Assembly: GCA_023213315.1 (NCBI GenBank)
Contig: JAKCPI010031621.1
Location: 1 to 64,000, forward strand
Length of the DNA stretch: 64,000 nucleotides
DNA from: Euborellia annulipes
Lineage: Eukaryota; Arthropoda; Insecta; Dermaptera; Anisolabididae
Reading direction: 5' to 3'
The first letter of the stretch is position 1; each line of letters opens with the position of its first letter. Below the pieces are notes generated by a model, which was given only the letters and a program-made list of their open reading frames with translations, was not told where the DNA came from and ran no database searches. A program made the translations under genes and the position numbers. This document shows positions 23,016-35,269 of this stretch, in pieces.

Positions 23016-24907
23016 TAAACGGTTCAAATAATATCTATATAATAAATTGCTCTTTTGTTAATTGTGAACAACTTTTGTTTGAAGAGATTTTTTATATCTC
23101 ATACTGATTCTTATCAGTGGCAAAAATGGCTGGAGGTCTTATTGCCAACAATATTTTAAAATAAAAAAATAATACTCTTAATTTAATTTAAATACTGCTC
23201 TTTCTTTATTAGGCCTTATTACGGGAAGCAATATTTTTTAAATCAGACTTTTTGCGGGACATGTCGGTATTGCTCTCGGCCGCTCAATTTTAAGTAAAAT
23301 TATTGTGAGAGCGAAAGGATACTCTCGCCCCCTCCCCCTCCCCCTCTCCCCCGACTCCCACATGCCTAAGCACTAATTAAATAAAAATTTGAGTAATTTC
23401 TTTATGAAGAGAGATATAAAAAAAAATCGGAAAATAAATTCTTGCTTTTTTGGTAGCAAAAAGTTAGTAATTAAAAGCCATACATGTAAATGTCCATATT
23501 TAATTGAAAATGTATGGTTTCAAATTTAATTATAAATAGAAATCGAAACAAATTTAATTTGATTCATTATTTATTAAATAAATATTTGCCAAACCCATAG
23601 TTAGTTTAAATAAATTTTTGATTACGAAATTACTTTTCGTGTTGAGATTTAATCCTCTATTAAGGTGAATTTAAAAATTAGCTTCGATAAATAAATAAAT
23701 AAATAAATAGACGGTTGGTCTTTTTGCCTTTTAATGGGTGGCCGAAATGTGACTGGGAACACGATAGAAAATAATTTACACCATAAACACGATTCCAATT
23801 GGCCTCTGTGAAATATTCAACCATTGCCAAAGCAGCAGCCACTTTGCGACCACATTTTGTAAATATATTCATTCCGGCTAAATCACGTTTGCAAATTTGT
23901 ACTTATCACAACAAATTTATACAAGCAGATGTCTCTTTCTCTCATTCCGATCCATTTTAGCATAATATTTACAATTTTCAATCAAGATGATTTTTTTTAA
24001 TAAAAGAAAATCATTTTTATTATATAGCCTAGTCTATAATAATATTGTTTTGATGAATTCACCCTCAAGGGATGATATTGTTTTTATTACAAATTTACGA
24101 TCATCTTTTTCAATTAAATAATTTTATTAATATTCTCTTATACATCTGTTTTTCGATTAACTTTTAGATTTTTTTTTTTTTTTTGAAAATAGAAAAAAAT
24201 TAATTTAAATAAAAAAAAAAAAAAATTGGAAAATAATTAAATTTAAAATATTGATTTTATATTAGAATTTTATGCAACACTTGTGCACATTTTTTTATTT
24301 TTTATTTCCGACAGTATATTACTAAACAACGAGGGAGTGGGCGAGAGAGTACGATATTAAAAAATGAAGTTTCCGTTACAAATATATTTTGTTTACGTTG
24401 TCGGTCAATGTTCAATAAACAATTATTTCATTTTACATTGCTATTAAAAAAAAAATTTCATTCAGCCAACAGTAAAAAAAAAAAAAATGATTATTCAATA
24501 ATAAAAAAGACTAATTAATTAAGAAAAAGATTAAAATCAATGTTTTATTAAAAAAAAAAAAAATAAGAACGTAATTTTATAAAATACTAGCTGCAGCTTG
24601 ACTTCGGCAACCCTACCACGCTTGCTAGGCCCTGGCGGGCGGCGTCTAGGGATATGACTAAGAGTTGTCCAGATAAATGTATTTTAAGGAATGGAACAGC
24701 AACTTTTCTTCAAATTAAATGTATTTTAATTAATTTTGCATCAAAATATGAAATAAAAATCTTATTTTAAATAAAGAGCGTTCCTGGAGATTCTGAAAAT
24801 GTACATATTTAATAAATAATTATTAATTTTCGATATATGTTAAAATTAAATAGTTATTCTGTAGATAAACTTTCTGAGGCGTGGAATATCATTTTTCAAT
24901 TATTTAT
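23016..24907. other. AT-rich DNA, no gene seen
   Basis: Holds a C-rich tract (CCCCCTCCCCCTCCCCC, 23330-23350) and a GC patch at about 24590-24660 (GCTGCAGCTTGACTTCGGC) without coding or RNA features that I recognise. Confidence 0.5.
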
Positions 24908-25012
24908 AAGTCCGATGATATCGTTAAAAGTCTTATATGGCCTAAGTTGCCGAACACCAAGACTGTGAGAGTGTGTGAGTGTGAATGGGAAAAAAGTGTG
25001 TGTTAAAAAAAA
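24908..25012 (+). mobile_element. SINE family 1, 3'-tail fragment
   Basis: Contains GTCCGATGAT, then AAAAGTCTTATATGGCCTAA, GTTGCCGA and GAGTGTGAATGGGAAAAAAG with a short A tail. The tRNA-like head is absent. Confidence 0.7.
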
Positions 25013-25132
25013 TATATTTATACTTTAAGAAAATAAAGGATAATTTTTTTGGGGAGGGGGGCTCCCCCACTGGACCCCCTCAGCTGAGAAATACTTAAAA
25101 AAAAAAAATATTTGTTTTATAATACAGTAGAG

Positions 25133-27534
25133 CAGAGTTTTCCAAACTGTGAGGCGCGCCTCCCTAGGGAGGCGCGGACTAGTCTAAGGGGAGGCGCGAA
25201 TATTGGCCACCAAGAAAAATTTTCCAAATGATTGCTAGTTTTATAAATAAAATAATAAAATTTAGAAGATTCTGGGACGCAGGTTTAAATAAAAAAAAAT
25301 ATTTTTATAGAAATTTATATTTTTTAGCATTAAAAATTTTTTTTTTTTGATTTTGTATTATTTTATTAAATGTGTGTGGGTGGGGGATAATACGATTAAA
25401 TATTTTTAAGGGAGGTTAAAGTTTGGAAACCACTGGCCTAAAGTAAGACTCATTCTAGAAAATTATATTATGTGTAAAACCCAAAGGCGGATCCAGGGAA
25501 GTTTTTCAGGGTTTTAATTTTTTTCTGACTAGACGCGAAGCTCGCCGGCGATAGCATTGTTAATTATTTTATTTATTAAGATTGGATTAAGGGTAAAAAA
25601 ATTGAAAAAAATGTTTTTTAAATTTATTTTAGCTAAATCGAAGCCAGAATAGAAAACTTTCAAAAAATAGCGTTTATTATTATTTTGATTAGGGGGGATG
25701 AAGGGTTGTTTATTTAAGAAAGGCATTGGAATATTCCAAATCACTTGTTGACATTTTTTTCCAGCTCTAAATATAGTTAGATTAGAGCAAAAGGTATTTT
25801 TTTACTTTTAATAAAAAGGGAATTGTTATTTTCATCTGTTTTATTCCTATACAAACAGAGAGAGACGAATCTCTCTTTCAGTCGAGTCGAGGGTGTGGCC
25901 AGGCGGCAGGCGCGCCGAGCTGTTCTGTTTTTTAGTTTAAAGTGAATCAAAGTGAATAATTAATATAGTGTAACCCTCCCTGACCTCACCGTCAACCAGC
26001 ACACCCTCTTGAGAGTCTTATTAAAGGTAATTATTATGAATTTTATCGTTGAAAAAAAAAATGATAGAAACAAATAATTTGACTGCGAAAACGATTCTTT
26101 TAAATATTAAATTAAATATTTTGTATTTCACTAAGGGTAGAGGGAGAATATAAGCTGTTGAAAGGGGGAGGGGGGGGGTGTAAATGTCATTGAGAAAAAA
26201 TTAGTTTTTATTTTTTATCTTTTTTTTTTTTTAAACACTCACACTTTTTTCTCATTCACACTCAACACTCACACACACATTCACACAGTCTTTTCGGCAG
26301 CTCAGGCCATATAAGACTTTATACGATAACCGTTATTAATTAATAATATACAGGGGGAACAGGCATTTCTACTTAAACCATTTGATATCCATTTCGGACT
26401 GCCAGGGATCCGAACCCTCGACGTTCGGTATAGAAGGTAGGCACGCTACCAACTACGCCTAGCCTGACGGCATTTTTTTATATTTTCTTAAGTCACCATT
26501 ATATTCTTCCTATATGACCTATATTTTTGTTAATAAAATTTCCTTAATATACTTTTACACAGGGGTGGATTAAGGGTTGAAAATTAAGATAAAATAATTT
26601 CAAAATAAAATAAAAATTAAAATAATTTTTATTTATAAATGTATTCAAATTATTTTGAGAGTAATTTCGCGATGAAGGCTCGCATTTCCTTTATGAAGGC
26701 ATTAACCAGGGGGGCTAATGCTCCATCACCTATAATCCACAAAGATATTAATGTTTTTTAATACTATTACTAAAAAATAAGTGCATTCCGTTTGAGTTAA
26801 ATTATTTATATTCAATATTTAGCAAATAGTATAGTAGGATAGAAACATTTTAATGTCATCTTAAAATTTCTTATTACTGGGCCGGAATTAATTTTTGAAG
26901 ATTTCGAAACTCTTAAACAGATAATAATAACACTGGGTAACTTAGGAGCCCATCGAATCCCTTGCAGAATTTTGTAGGGATTTTTTCATTAGGTAGAAAA
27001 GTAAGATATGATTAGTCCACTTAGAATTTTACTGGGGTGAGCTACCGCATCTTTTTGTATTATAGAACTAATCTCAATTAGGATTTGAATTTTTACTTTC
27101 TCTTACCTATATGTATAAGTTAATATACATATAGATAGAGAGAAAGTATTCGATGACATATATATATAGGGAGAAAGTATTCGATGTCGAGACTTTGATG
27201 GATATACACGTTTTGAGGTCCCCTGAATTCAAAAAAGTTCTTTTCGCGACAAGGTGTGTCTGTGTGTCTGTCTGGGTTCAATTTAAAGCATCAAGGAATT
27301 GAGCTAGGAGGTTGAAATTTTATATTTAAGTTAGGCACCCCCTAGGGCGGGAAAATTGCTAGTTTTAATATAAATAAGAATAAACAAAAAAAAAAAATAT
27401 TTTTATATAAATTTATATTTTTTAGCATTAAAAATTTTTGTTTTTGTATTATTTTATAAAATGGGAGGGGGGAGGCGTCATAAGATTAATCATTTCTAAG
27501 GGAGGCGTGATAACATAAAGTTTGGAAACCACTG
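25133..27534 (+). mobile_element. hAT-X-hAT composite unit, copy 2, with 8-bp TSD
   Basis: Flanked by the exact 8-bp duplication CAGTAGAG. Structure: complete hAT-like MITE (25133-25435, CAGAGTTTTCCAAACTGTG ... GTTTGGAAACCACTG), segment X (25436-27353) and the right part of a second hAT MITE in direct orientation (27354-27534), ending GTTTGGAAACCACTG. The target duplication spans the whole block, so the two MITEs moved the segment between them, like a composite transposon. X contains the promoter-like block (25878-26027), a SINE (26220-26475) and an R1 head (27092-27352). No transposase. Confidence 0.85.
26220..26475 (-). mobile_element. SINE family 1 carried inside composite X
   Basis: Full-length minus-strand copy (head GCCGTCAGGCTAGGCGTAGT, B-box region CGAGGGTTCGGATCCC). 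The same insertion is present in copy 3 (47600-47835) and as a remnant in copy 1, so it predates spread of X. Confidence 0.85.
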
Positions 27535-27773
27535 CAGTAGAGCCTTACTAATCCGGAGTAAACCTGTCCTATGCCAGATTCTGAAAATGCCGGATTACCG
27601 GAAACATTTAAAAGAATGCAAAATTTAATATTTATCTCTTGGAAAAATCTGTAGCGACATTTTGTTTTCTTAAATTACTCCTATTTTCTGCAATATCCCG
27701 AAAAGTAGTTTTCAACAAGCCGGATTAGCCGGTATGCTGGAGTATCGATGACCGAATAACCAAGACTCTACTG

Positions 27774-29640
27774 TAATTTTATAATTTTAGCTATATGTTA
27801 TAATGATCAAAGCCAAAATCAAACAGTTTTCTTCTATTTACGGCTTAATGGGTTGTCTGAGATTTTTTTAAATATTTTTTTCGGATTCAGCAGCCTCCAA
27901 TACATAAATAATAGTAATAAAATAATTTTGGCTACTTTTTTTCAATTCGGACCACTGTGCCTGTGTGGCGGGAATGATACACTCTTGCCTTATACAACCT
28001 TTTCGCCCTTTCGCGGCGTTGAAAAAACCCCTTACCCGCGAAATTTCGCGTTCTGTGTGTTTGGGGTTTTATTCCATCTGTTTTTTTATTTATTTATTCA
28101 AAATTTTTATTATCAAATATTTCAAAAGTAAAAAAAATCCACTTCGGAGAATTTTCAATTAAAAACCAATTATCACATTTGATTAATAATATAAAAACAT
28201 AATTGAAGTGATTGTGAGTTTTTATCAATATAGCTCTAATAATCGCCTCTCATAGTTTGTTATATTTTAATTGGTTAATTTTTCTGGGTGAATCATTGAA
28301 ATCTCTCGAGAGACACTTTTTCAGTTCATCATCATTGAATTACGTATTGTAATTATAAAGAGGGCAGGATTAATTTTGTGGGCTATTTGGAAAAGAAATT
28401 TTTAAATTTATTATTATTTATTTAAAGTTAAAATTTTTTTATTTATCTTAATATAATCATCTAAATTAGGAAGGAAGTAAAGTGTTTACGATTGTGAGTG
28501 GCAAAGTCACTTAGGGCGGTGGCCATTAAATTTTTTCTAAAGAGGAAAAGTAAAGTAAATAGCTTCAATTTAGGCTTAAAAGGACCCTCAATTCTAAGAG
28601 AATATTATTCATTTCTAGTTAGAAATTCCGGCCGCGAATTGGCTAAGTAGGCCTAAGAATTAAGAAACTGTTTTGCGAAAATTAAATTAAATTAGAAGTT
28701 TTATATTTGTTATTCTTATACGGCTAATGTTAAAAATTGAAGCTGCTTCTAAAGAAAAGAAATCTATCTAACCAAGTCAGGGTTTCGAGTCGTGGATGTT
28801 CGATATTAGATGAAATGATATGGATTGTGTACTGGAATACAAACTTCGAAATAATGAGAGAGATTGTAATTGTGATTTAAATTTAATAATGTTGTATGAA
28901 ATTACCGGTCTCAAAAAGGACTCTATGTCCTTATTAAATAAATTTATTATTATTATTATTATTATTATGAATCCAACCAAACTCTCGGCGTCGTATTCAT
29001 TAAGATTTCCTAAATAAAACCCGATGATGTGATCGCCAAATCCTAAGTTAAATTAGCAAGATCTTATTAATCTATTAGGGGGGGGGGGGGGGGGGGGGAA
29101 TGGGGAAGGGGGGGCCGATATAGCGTATATCTATTAATATATTAAAAAATTCTCTTAAATTGGAGAAATATTTATTAACAGCACCTTAAATTATTTGAGG
29201 AAAAAAAGTGCTTAAAAAAAAAATGTAGAAAATAATTTGAAAAATTTTAATTAATTAAAAAGATGAAGGAAAAAAATTATCCTAATTTTAGGAAAATAAC
29301 GAAGATAAAAGTTTGAATAATTAAAAGGTTTTTGAAATTACTGCGCATGAGTGTATGTTGTTATAATTGGGATAAATTTAATTATAAGAACATTTTAAAA
29401 TACTCGTATATTGGCTATATCTTTCTTTAATGATAAAAAAGGCCTATCAATTTAACTTAAAATTATAAACAAAAAAAAAAAAAAATTAAAAAACAAAAAA
29501 TTCGATTCCCGGGGGCCTTGGGGTGTTTGACCTCGCCAACAAAGAACGCTCACACACTTGTTAAATTACTTTTTGACTTATTAAAAAATAATAATTCTTC
29601 ACAATTCGTCGACATCGTCTAAATTGATGATAGAAGTATT
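27774..29640. other. AT-rich DNA with simple repeats, no gene seen
   Basis: A GC patch at 27945-28060 (CACTGTGCCTGTGTGGCGGG) is not recognisable. (ATT)n at 28944-28969 and a run of about 20 G at 29078-29098 are the other landmarks. Confidence 0.5.
29078..29116. repeat. G-rich tract
   Basis: About 20 consecutive G followed by AATGGGGAAGGGGGGGCC. It could form a G-quadruplex. Runs of G or C this long recur through the window, usually inside repeats. Confidence 0.8.
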
Positions 29641-29989
29641 TTATTTTTTAAGGGTTAGTTAGGGGGGTGGAAATGTTTATGAAACAACTAGGAAGATTTT
29701 AAATCACCTGTTAATGTTTTTTTCCATCTCAAAAGAATGTTAAATTAGAAGATAAGTATTTTTTTTATATTTTTTTTTAAATGGGATTTCTTATTATGAT
29801 CCTTTTATAAAGAGAGCTCAAAAAACACAAAGGCTCTCTCAGTCGAGTGCTAGACGGGCCAAAAGTCGCATGTCTTGGTTTTTCAATAATGTGATTATTT
29901 TAAAGTGAATAATAATACAACTCACCCCACATGGGCAGTCAACCCTCCCCTTTTTGAGCGTATTATTGAAGGTAATTAATTTCATCTAT
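29641..29989 (+). repeat. Diverged fourth copy of the X promoter-like block
   Basis: Aligns loosely with 2500-2870: AAATCACCTGTTAATGTTTTT for AAATCACTTGTTGACATTCTT, CTCTCTCAGTCGAGTGCTAG, GTCAACCCTCCCC and ATTGAAGGTAATTAAT. The flanks are diverged but TCAGTCGAG (29839) and the AAGGTAATT donor-like site (29972) are kept. Confidence 0.65.
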
Positions 29990-30206
29990 TTTTACTTTCT
30001 CTTACCTCTATATATATGTTAATATATAGAGAGAGAAAGTATTGGATCATGTCAAAAATTCGATGTCGAGATTTTGATGGATATACACGTTTTGAGGTCC
30101 CCTGAATGGTCTGTCTGTGTGTCTGGGTTCAATTTAAAGCATGAAGGAATTGAGTAAATTGAGCTAGGAGGTTGGAATTTTATATTCAAGTAATGCACCC
30201 CCCTAG
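29990..30206 (+). repeat. R1 repeat, left half
   Basis: Starts TTTTTACTTTCTCTTACC and runs to GCACCCCCCTAG, then switches directly to an inverted R1 fragment. It occupies the same place next to X as in the three composite copies. Confidence 0.8.
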
Positions 30207-30207
30207 A

Positions 30208-30655
30208 GGATCCAATGAAGTACAAGAGTAAAGTGTACTTCAAAACACTTTTAGGGCAAAATGAGATTATAAATTTTAAAGAGTATGTAAAAAATAATTT
30301 ATTTTTGAATTTTAAGTAATTTTGGTGGAGCGAATTTTGAGAAAAAAAATAAAAAAAAAAAAAACTAAAAAAGTACATCAGTAAAGTACTTGTATTTCTT
30401 AACCGATTTTGTTCAAAAGCTTATTTTGAGTATCTGGGGAGGGTACCTAACTTAAATAAAAAATTTTAATCCAGTAGCTCAATTCCTTCATGCTAAAAAT
30501 CGTTGCACACAGACACACAGACATACTTTTTTGGACTCAGGGGACCTCAAAACATTAATATCCATCAAAATCTCAACATCAAATTTATGACATGATCGCA
30601 ATACTTTCTATCTCTATATATATTTCATATATAGAATAAGAAAAAGTAAAAATTC
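30208..30655 (-). repeat. R1 repeat, inverted partner
   Basis: The reverse complement of R1 from the AAGTACAAGAGTAAAGTG region to the opening hairpin (AAGAAAAAGTAAAA at 30645). Together with the preceding plus-strand half it makes a foldback. Confidence 0.8.
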
Positions 30656-31875
30656 TATTTCTACAAGTTGATTAACTCCTTCGTTCATTCTCAATTATAT
30701 TAAAACAGTGATTATTATATTTTGTTTGAAATATTTGCAAGTATTCCATTTGTATTATAATGTTTATTTAGCTACAATCAAATATTTATTTAGTTATAAT
30801 AAAGTAATTGTATTTTGTTTCTGTATATAATATGCATATATACATCTTTATATAAACATTAAATTATTTATTAGCATTGACTAAATTAAATTATTTATTA
30901 TTCTCTCTGTGGAAAGACAAGTCAATAAAGGGATTAAGAATAGCACTGTCACTTGATGGTTACGTTATTTTTTCTAGTATAAAACTTTTTATCTTGCCAA
31001 AGAAACGTGTAGCTGATTGATCTCAACCATTTCTCCCTCTCTTCTAGTAGTAAAAAGTGAAATAAATACAATCCGGCTATTCTTGTTCTATTTTATTTTC
31101 TTGCAAATATATAGTGAGGCAGTAAATAAACCCTCAAGAATCGCAGGTGCTGGGGGCTTAAATGTGTGCAAGCAATCAAGCGAATGCAGCCATTAGAAGG
31201 CTTTTATTGAGGTGTCCAAAATAATAGAGCAACTTGGCTTTGGCAGGGTTAACGACTTCCGGGCTTTTAGAGCAGTCATTCATCATCCGGTGCTGATTTA
31301 ATTTTCAATTGAGATATACTTAGGTTGGTAATATTAAGACTTAAATGTAAATAATCTGTCTTGATAATCAAATAAGAAAAGCAATGAAATCTGTTAGCCC
31401 AAGAAATTTGGAAGAGAATAAATAGATCTGTTTTATATATTAATATATGAATGTACAAATAGAATTCATAATTAATACATTATTCCAGAAAGTGGGTTAG
31501 AAATCTTTTTCATTTTAAATAAGAATAAATAAAAAAAAAAAAATCTCAATGAAATTTTTTAATTTAGAAAAAAAATACAGGCCACTGGGCATTTGTTCAC
31601 TTGCCCTTACGCCAGACGACAACCCTTTCTCATATCCAGGGTGTCTCAGGCAATATTCGCATTTCACTGGATTTCAAAAGAAAATCAGCTATTAAAAAAA
31701 AGGGGACCCTATTCTCTTTTTTCCATGAAAAAGAACATAAATGGAAAAGGAAGAACGAATAATCAAAGATAAAATTTTTTGATATTAAAAAAAAACTTAT
31801 TTTTCATATAGATCATTTATGCTATGTCCTTTATCGGGTCAATAAAGTACCACAAATTAGAAATAAACCACATTC
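30656..31875. other. AT-rich DNA, no gene seen
   Basis: No exon-like stretch. A patch near 31590-31640 (CACTTGCCCTTACGCCAGAC) gives no recognisable protein. Confidence 0.5.
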
Positions 31876-32042
31876 TTTTTTTAAACTTTTCAGCATATTA
31901 GGCCATTTAGACTTTCAACGATACTTATTACATATTAATTACGATATATATTGGCATCTAGGCATATTTATTTATATCATTTGATAACCAAATGATTTAA
32001 ATAAATTCATCAGACTGCCTGGGGTTCAAACCCACTCCCCTT
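31876..32042 (-). mobile_element. SINE family 1, old diverged copy
   Basis: Contains CAGCATATTAGGCCATTTAG, then TGGCATCTAGGCATATTTAT and CAGACTGCCTGGGGTTCAAA in family order; the head end and tail are eroded. Confidence 0.65.
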
Positions 32043-33040
32043 GGCTTTTAGATTATCAATATTGATATCTGTCATCATTTCTAACTTTTCTAACTTCATA
32101 TACATTTGAGGATCCGCCATATTCCTTAAACTGATGAGCTTTCGACACCTCCCGAAAAATTCTATTACGCCTCTGATATAAAATCAATATTTAGATAACA
32201 TACATTTATTTATTAAAATATATATTTTGGCCCAAAAATTAAGATTTAAGGCAAAGAAAAAAAATATATTATTTTTTTTTTCACTCTGCGTTTATTGATG
32301 GCTACCGGTGAACGTTCCACACGCTTGTTTTTCGGGACCTCCCATTAACCTGCGTTTTTGCAACGCTTAGCAGCAACTAAGTATATAACAAAATTGAAGT
32401 GTTAACCTAACACAACTAAAAAAATTTATTACTCATGATTATTTAAAGAATTGGAGTTTGATTCAAAACAGCACTAGAACTATAAAGTGATGGTCACTCA
32501 CATTCAAAAGATACTAGCTAATATCAACAATAAATTTTATATGCTTGTCTCGTGGCAAAGCACATGATTCAATGACTGATGATGGGTCATTAAAGATTAC
32601 ACGAAGCGCCTCATTAATCATTTAAGCTTCCAGAGGCTTTCATTATTGAGTTATATAGAACATATTTGATTTAAAATAAAGATTATTATTTTGCTGATCT
32701 TAATTAAATAACAACATTGAAATGTTATTTTATATCAAGAAAAAAAATCCTTGCATTTAATTAAAAATTTTTGTGCATTTTTTCTCAGGCTGATACACAT
32801 AAAATGATTGACCCACCTATAATAAATTTAAAATAATTCAATTCATTAGCGATATCTTTTTTTTTTATTTCCATTTTTAATTAAAATTACAATTTAATTT
32901 TTTTTTTTTTTTTGTTATCAATTATGTTATGAATTTAATATACAATGAATATAAATTATTCCCCTGATAATTTTATTTTTGAAGGTTTGTTTTAATAATA
33001 ACGAGATTAAAGATAAATTAATTTTTTAAAAATTGATGAA
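32043..33040. other. AT-rich DNA, no gene seen
   Basis: No coding or structured element recognised. Confidence 0.5.
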
Positions 33041-33098
33041 TCCCATACTTTCTCTCTCAATATATTAACATATATAGAGGTAAAAGAAAGTAAAAAAA
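33041..33098 (-). repeat. R1 terminal hairpin alone
   Basis: CATACTTTCTCTCTCAATAT ... AGAGGTAAAAGAAAGTA is the opening hairpin of R1 in reverse orientation with no body attached, suggesting that the hairpin can be left behind or amplified separately. Confidence 0.7.
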
Positions 33099-33949
33099 AG
33101 TACTTCTTGTGCTAATTAAGTAAGAATTACCGTTCTCATTTGATTTGTTTTATTTTCTCGCAAACAAACTACCTAAATGGAATTGGAAATTGTCCTCAAA
33201 GTAAATTCCAAATCGCCAGAGGCAGTCAATTAATAGAGAATCCGAATTTCTAATAAGATTCCTTTTAAGATAAGATAATTAAACAATTTCAATGAGATAA
33301 TTTCATTTCGGAATTTCAACATTGTTATTTGTTATTTTATAATAACATAAAAAAATAATAGCGATACTCTTTATATTATAATATCAGGAGTCATAAACAC
33401 CGAGTGATTGCCTGGACCTTATACGGCCTGAATATAAAATCACCATGTCTATTATATTTCCTCACGCATCTTGATATTAATAAATTCATGCCTTTACTGA
33501 AATTATACACCTTTAGCTATTTAAATTTAAATATTTATTTTTTATCGAATCGAGTTTATTGTTGGTTTATTTCACTATTACTTTTGTTGTTATATTTTAC
33601 ACAAAAAGCGCTTTTTAAAAAATGACTAGTGAAAAAAATCAAATTCTCGTGGATCGTGTACACTTTTCTTGATAAAATCATACTGTCAGTGTGATTAATT
33701 AAACGAAATAAAAAAAAAATAGGTAATGTAACTTCAAAACTTTTCCGGCCTTATTAATTAGAGCTAAATACTGAATAAACAATTTTTTTTTTTTTACTTA
33801 TTCATTACATTAAAAAAATTTTAAGAGATTGACGAAATAGTACACAAATTTCTCATATCAAATTTAAATTGACAACTGACACTTGTTTAAATATTAAAAT
33901 TAATCAGGCATGTGTTTATTAAAGCTTTTGTGGTTTGACTTATTATTAT
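33099..33949. other. AT-rich DNA, no gene seen
   Basis: An open frame at 33404-33625 is Leu/Tyr/Phe-rich because of AT content; no family resemblance. Confidence 0.5.
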
Positions 33950-34458
33950 TAGGGGAATTTTTACCACATTTTTTGTATTAATTATTTAAAAAAAAATATA
34001 AATACTGTACAACGCTTTGACTGCTTATTCTGCAGTTGCTATCAAGGTAAAGGGGGTAATTACCCCCCCCCCCCCCCGAGATTTAAAAAAAAAAATATTT
34101 TTAATGTAAAATTTTAAAAATTAACACTTAAAAATTTGATTTGTATTTATATTCTGACAAACAAGTACAGATTGCGCCTTTAAATTACCAGATTAAGAAA
34201 AAATTGTGTGCTGTGCGACGTGCGACCCCCCCCCCCCCCGAGAAACACCTCTGGATCCGCCCTTGGCTCCTACTCAGGTGAACTGAGCTGAACTGAACTG
34301 AACAGTTCACTTGAGCCGGAGCAATTGCACAGAACATGATAACGGCTGCAGAATAAGCAGTCAAAACGTTGTACAGTATTTATTTTTTTAAATAAATAAT
34401 TAATACAAAATGTGGTCTATAATTAAAAATTAATTAATTAAAATTAAAAATTCCCCTA
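33950..34458. repeat. Foldback element with about 100-bp arms
   Basis: Arms TAGGGGAATTTTTACCACAT and ATGTGG..ATTCCCCTA, and AAATACTGTACAACGCTTTG / CAAAACGTTGTACAGTATTT, enclose about 300 bp that includes two poly-C runs and an inner hairpin CAGGTGAACTG..CAGTTCACTTG (34275-34312). No clear target duplication. Confidence 0.75.
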
Positions 34459-35092
34459 GTAATTAATCAGGTAAATTAAAAAAAAAATAAATAAATAAAA
34501 AAACAGGGATATATGTTTCAGTTTATTAGTGCGCATTTTGAAACTAACAAGTAGCCTATGTCATCTACAGAAATCCGCCTAATACAAAACTAGTTAAAGA
34601 ATTCTGAATTCAATTTACCTGATTAAATTCATATTTAAAAAATTACGGGCTTTGTTATCATACTAGATTTTTCTAGATAATATATTTTCTTCCACTCATT
34701 AAATGAAATTTGCTCCAGACCTGGAAACAAGAAAGCAGAGCAATAAATATTTACCTCTCTCTTAAGATCACTATCAATTTGCCAAGTTTCGTCTTTTTCT
34801 GAAGAGGGGTTACTGAGATATAAGCATCTTCTTTTCCTTTAATCTCATTTATTTTTACTTTTTTACCCTTGTTCTTCCTGGTTGCATGTGAAACATAGGA
34901 CATTTGACCTCGTCTTCATTCATAAAAAAAAAAATAACAAAATTAAAAGGCACACATACATTAAGATTTCTTGAGTCTTTATAACCTGAAACTTAAATAT
35001 ATAAATTTTTTTTTAATTTGGTGTTCTGAGAAATATTAGCTTATGAACTCTCCATATTAATTAATTAATATTTTTTATTTTCCTTTTTTCAG
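34459..35092. other. Dipeptidase intron, no other feature seen
   Basis: AT-rich sequence ending in the pyrimidine-rich acceptor tract TTTTCCTTTTTTCAG immediately before exon a. Confidence 0.6.
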
Positions 35093-35269
35093 GTGGTTGT
35101 TCTGGAGATGAATCGGCTTGGGATGATGGTAGATCTGTCACATGTCTCTGTACCAACTATGTTGGACGCATTGCGTGTCTCCAGGGCTCCAGTTATCTTC
35201 TCACACTCGAGCGCTCACGCCCTATGCAACTCTTCTAGGAATGTTCCTGACCACGTACTCAAACTCCTT
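35093..35269 (+). CDS. DPEP: Membrane dipeptidase (M19), internal exon a
   Basis: Fifty-nine codons in phase 0 at both ends, preceded by a T-rich tract and CAG and followed by GTAAGT. The translation reads [20 protein letters not shown], then [12 protein letters not shown] and [11 protein letters not shown], which I recognise as the core of renal/membrane dipeptidase, a zinc enzyme that cleaves dipeptides at the cell surface. The His in DLSHVS and the His in FSHSS correspond to two zinc ligands of the binuclear centre, and the Arg of RNVPD to the substrate-binding Arg. The first codon is GTG but it is not a start: the exon is internal, and the family has about 200 residues before this point, including the other zinc ligands. 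Those upstream exons were not found in the 35 kb to the left, so the gene is partial here. The symbol denotes the family; orthology to a specific DPEP paralogue is not established. Confidence 0.95.

Larger units (their letters stand above)
25125..27773. mobile_element. pogo/Tigger-like MITE split by a hAT composite
   Basis: Ends CAGTAGAGCCTTACTAATCC and GGTTATTCGGTC..CTCTACTG form the inverted termini of a pogo-like MITE with TA on both sides (25123, 27774). The first eight bases CAGTAGAG occur at 25125-25132 and again at 27535-27542, because the 2.4-kb composite inserted after base 8 and duplicated them. Restored length about 239 bp. Confidence 0.75.
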
